Assembly: GCF_036324505.1 (NCBI RefSeq)
Contig: NC_086350.1
Coordinates: 24,623,257 to 24,687,256 of the forward strand
From: Eleginops maclovinus
Taxonomy: Eukaryota; Chordata; Actinopteri; Perciformes; Eleginopidae
Direction: 5' to 3'
DNA: 64,000 nucleotides
Shown: positions 1 through 64,000 of the stretch, piece by piece
How positions within the stretch are numbered: the first letter of the stretch is position 1
Layout: each line of letters opens with the position of its first letter
The notes under the pieces: model-generated
Databases searched by the model: none
The model's input: only the letters and a program-made list of their open reading frames with translations
Told to the model about the DNA's origin: nothing
Made by a program: the position numbers and the translations under genes

Positions 1-90
1 GATAAGTGGGACAATGTGCAGGTCCATATAGTTAAATATAACCCCAACAGTCGTGTCAGGGCCCCTGCTGCAAATTGTCCCCGACATATT

Positions 91-64000
<63,910 letters not shown>

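Overview
The window looks like vertebrate nuclear DNA, almost certainly from a teleost fish. Genes are split into short exons with GT/AG splice sites. Long pure CA/TG microsatellites are everywhere. The introns carry Tc1, hAT and TTAA-type DNA transposons and LINE/SINE tails of kinds common in bony fish. The species cannot be told from the sequence.

The whole 64 kb lies inside one minus-strand gene, recognised as akap13 (AKAP-Lbc, a kinase-anchoring protein and RhoA guanine nucleotide exchange factor). The 5' part lies beyond base 64000 and the stop codon is at 91-93. I traced 42 exons (W1-W42, numbered in transcript order from right to left), about 8.27 kb or 2,750 codons; human AKAP13 is about 2,810 residues. 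The splice phases chain without a break through all exons except one, W2.

Layout, right to left: N-terminal ankyrin-like exon W2 (60889-61082); low-complexity scaffold exons W3-W5, including a 2.7 kb exon (51048-53759); Ser/Arg-rich regulatory exons W6-W17 (39876-23357) with a PKA/14-3-3 type RRHSW motif; a C1 zinc finger (18949-17450); a linker; the DH domain (15116-12010); the PH domain (11117-9560); a conserved post-PH region; and a C-terminal coiled coil with a basic tail (4921-91). The encoded protein would hold kinases and, through DH-PH, activate Rho.

The rest is intron. Clear mobile elements are: an apparently intact Tc1-like transposon (24592-26241, 340-residue transposase); an internally deleted hAT with a recognisable N-terminal transposase fragment (19917-21510); a second deleted hAT with a BED finger (54875-55378); hAT-type MITEs (36139-36462, a second copy near 44255-44632, 53821-54273); TTAA-type MITEs (59508-60143, about 21700-22427); a Tc1-type MITE (49702-49926); a two-copy 'AGTAACTAGGTA' element (47455-47970, 56771-57267); and LINE 3' tails. 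Three further interspersed families, not named here, recur within the window. Degenerate minisatellites occupy 35590-36735 and 37665-38330.

Points most worth a second look: a one-base frame break inside the ankyrin exon; a candidate acidic cassette exon with the same length and phases as the next exon; UG or CA repeats lying directly against at least ten akap13 splice sites; and the intact Tc1 copy. No RNA gene, CRISPR, operon or prokaryotic feature was seen.
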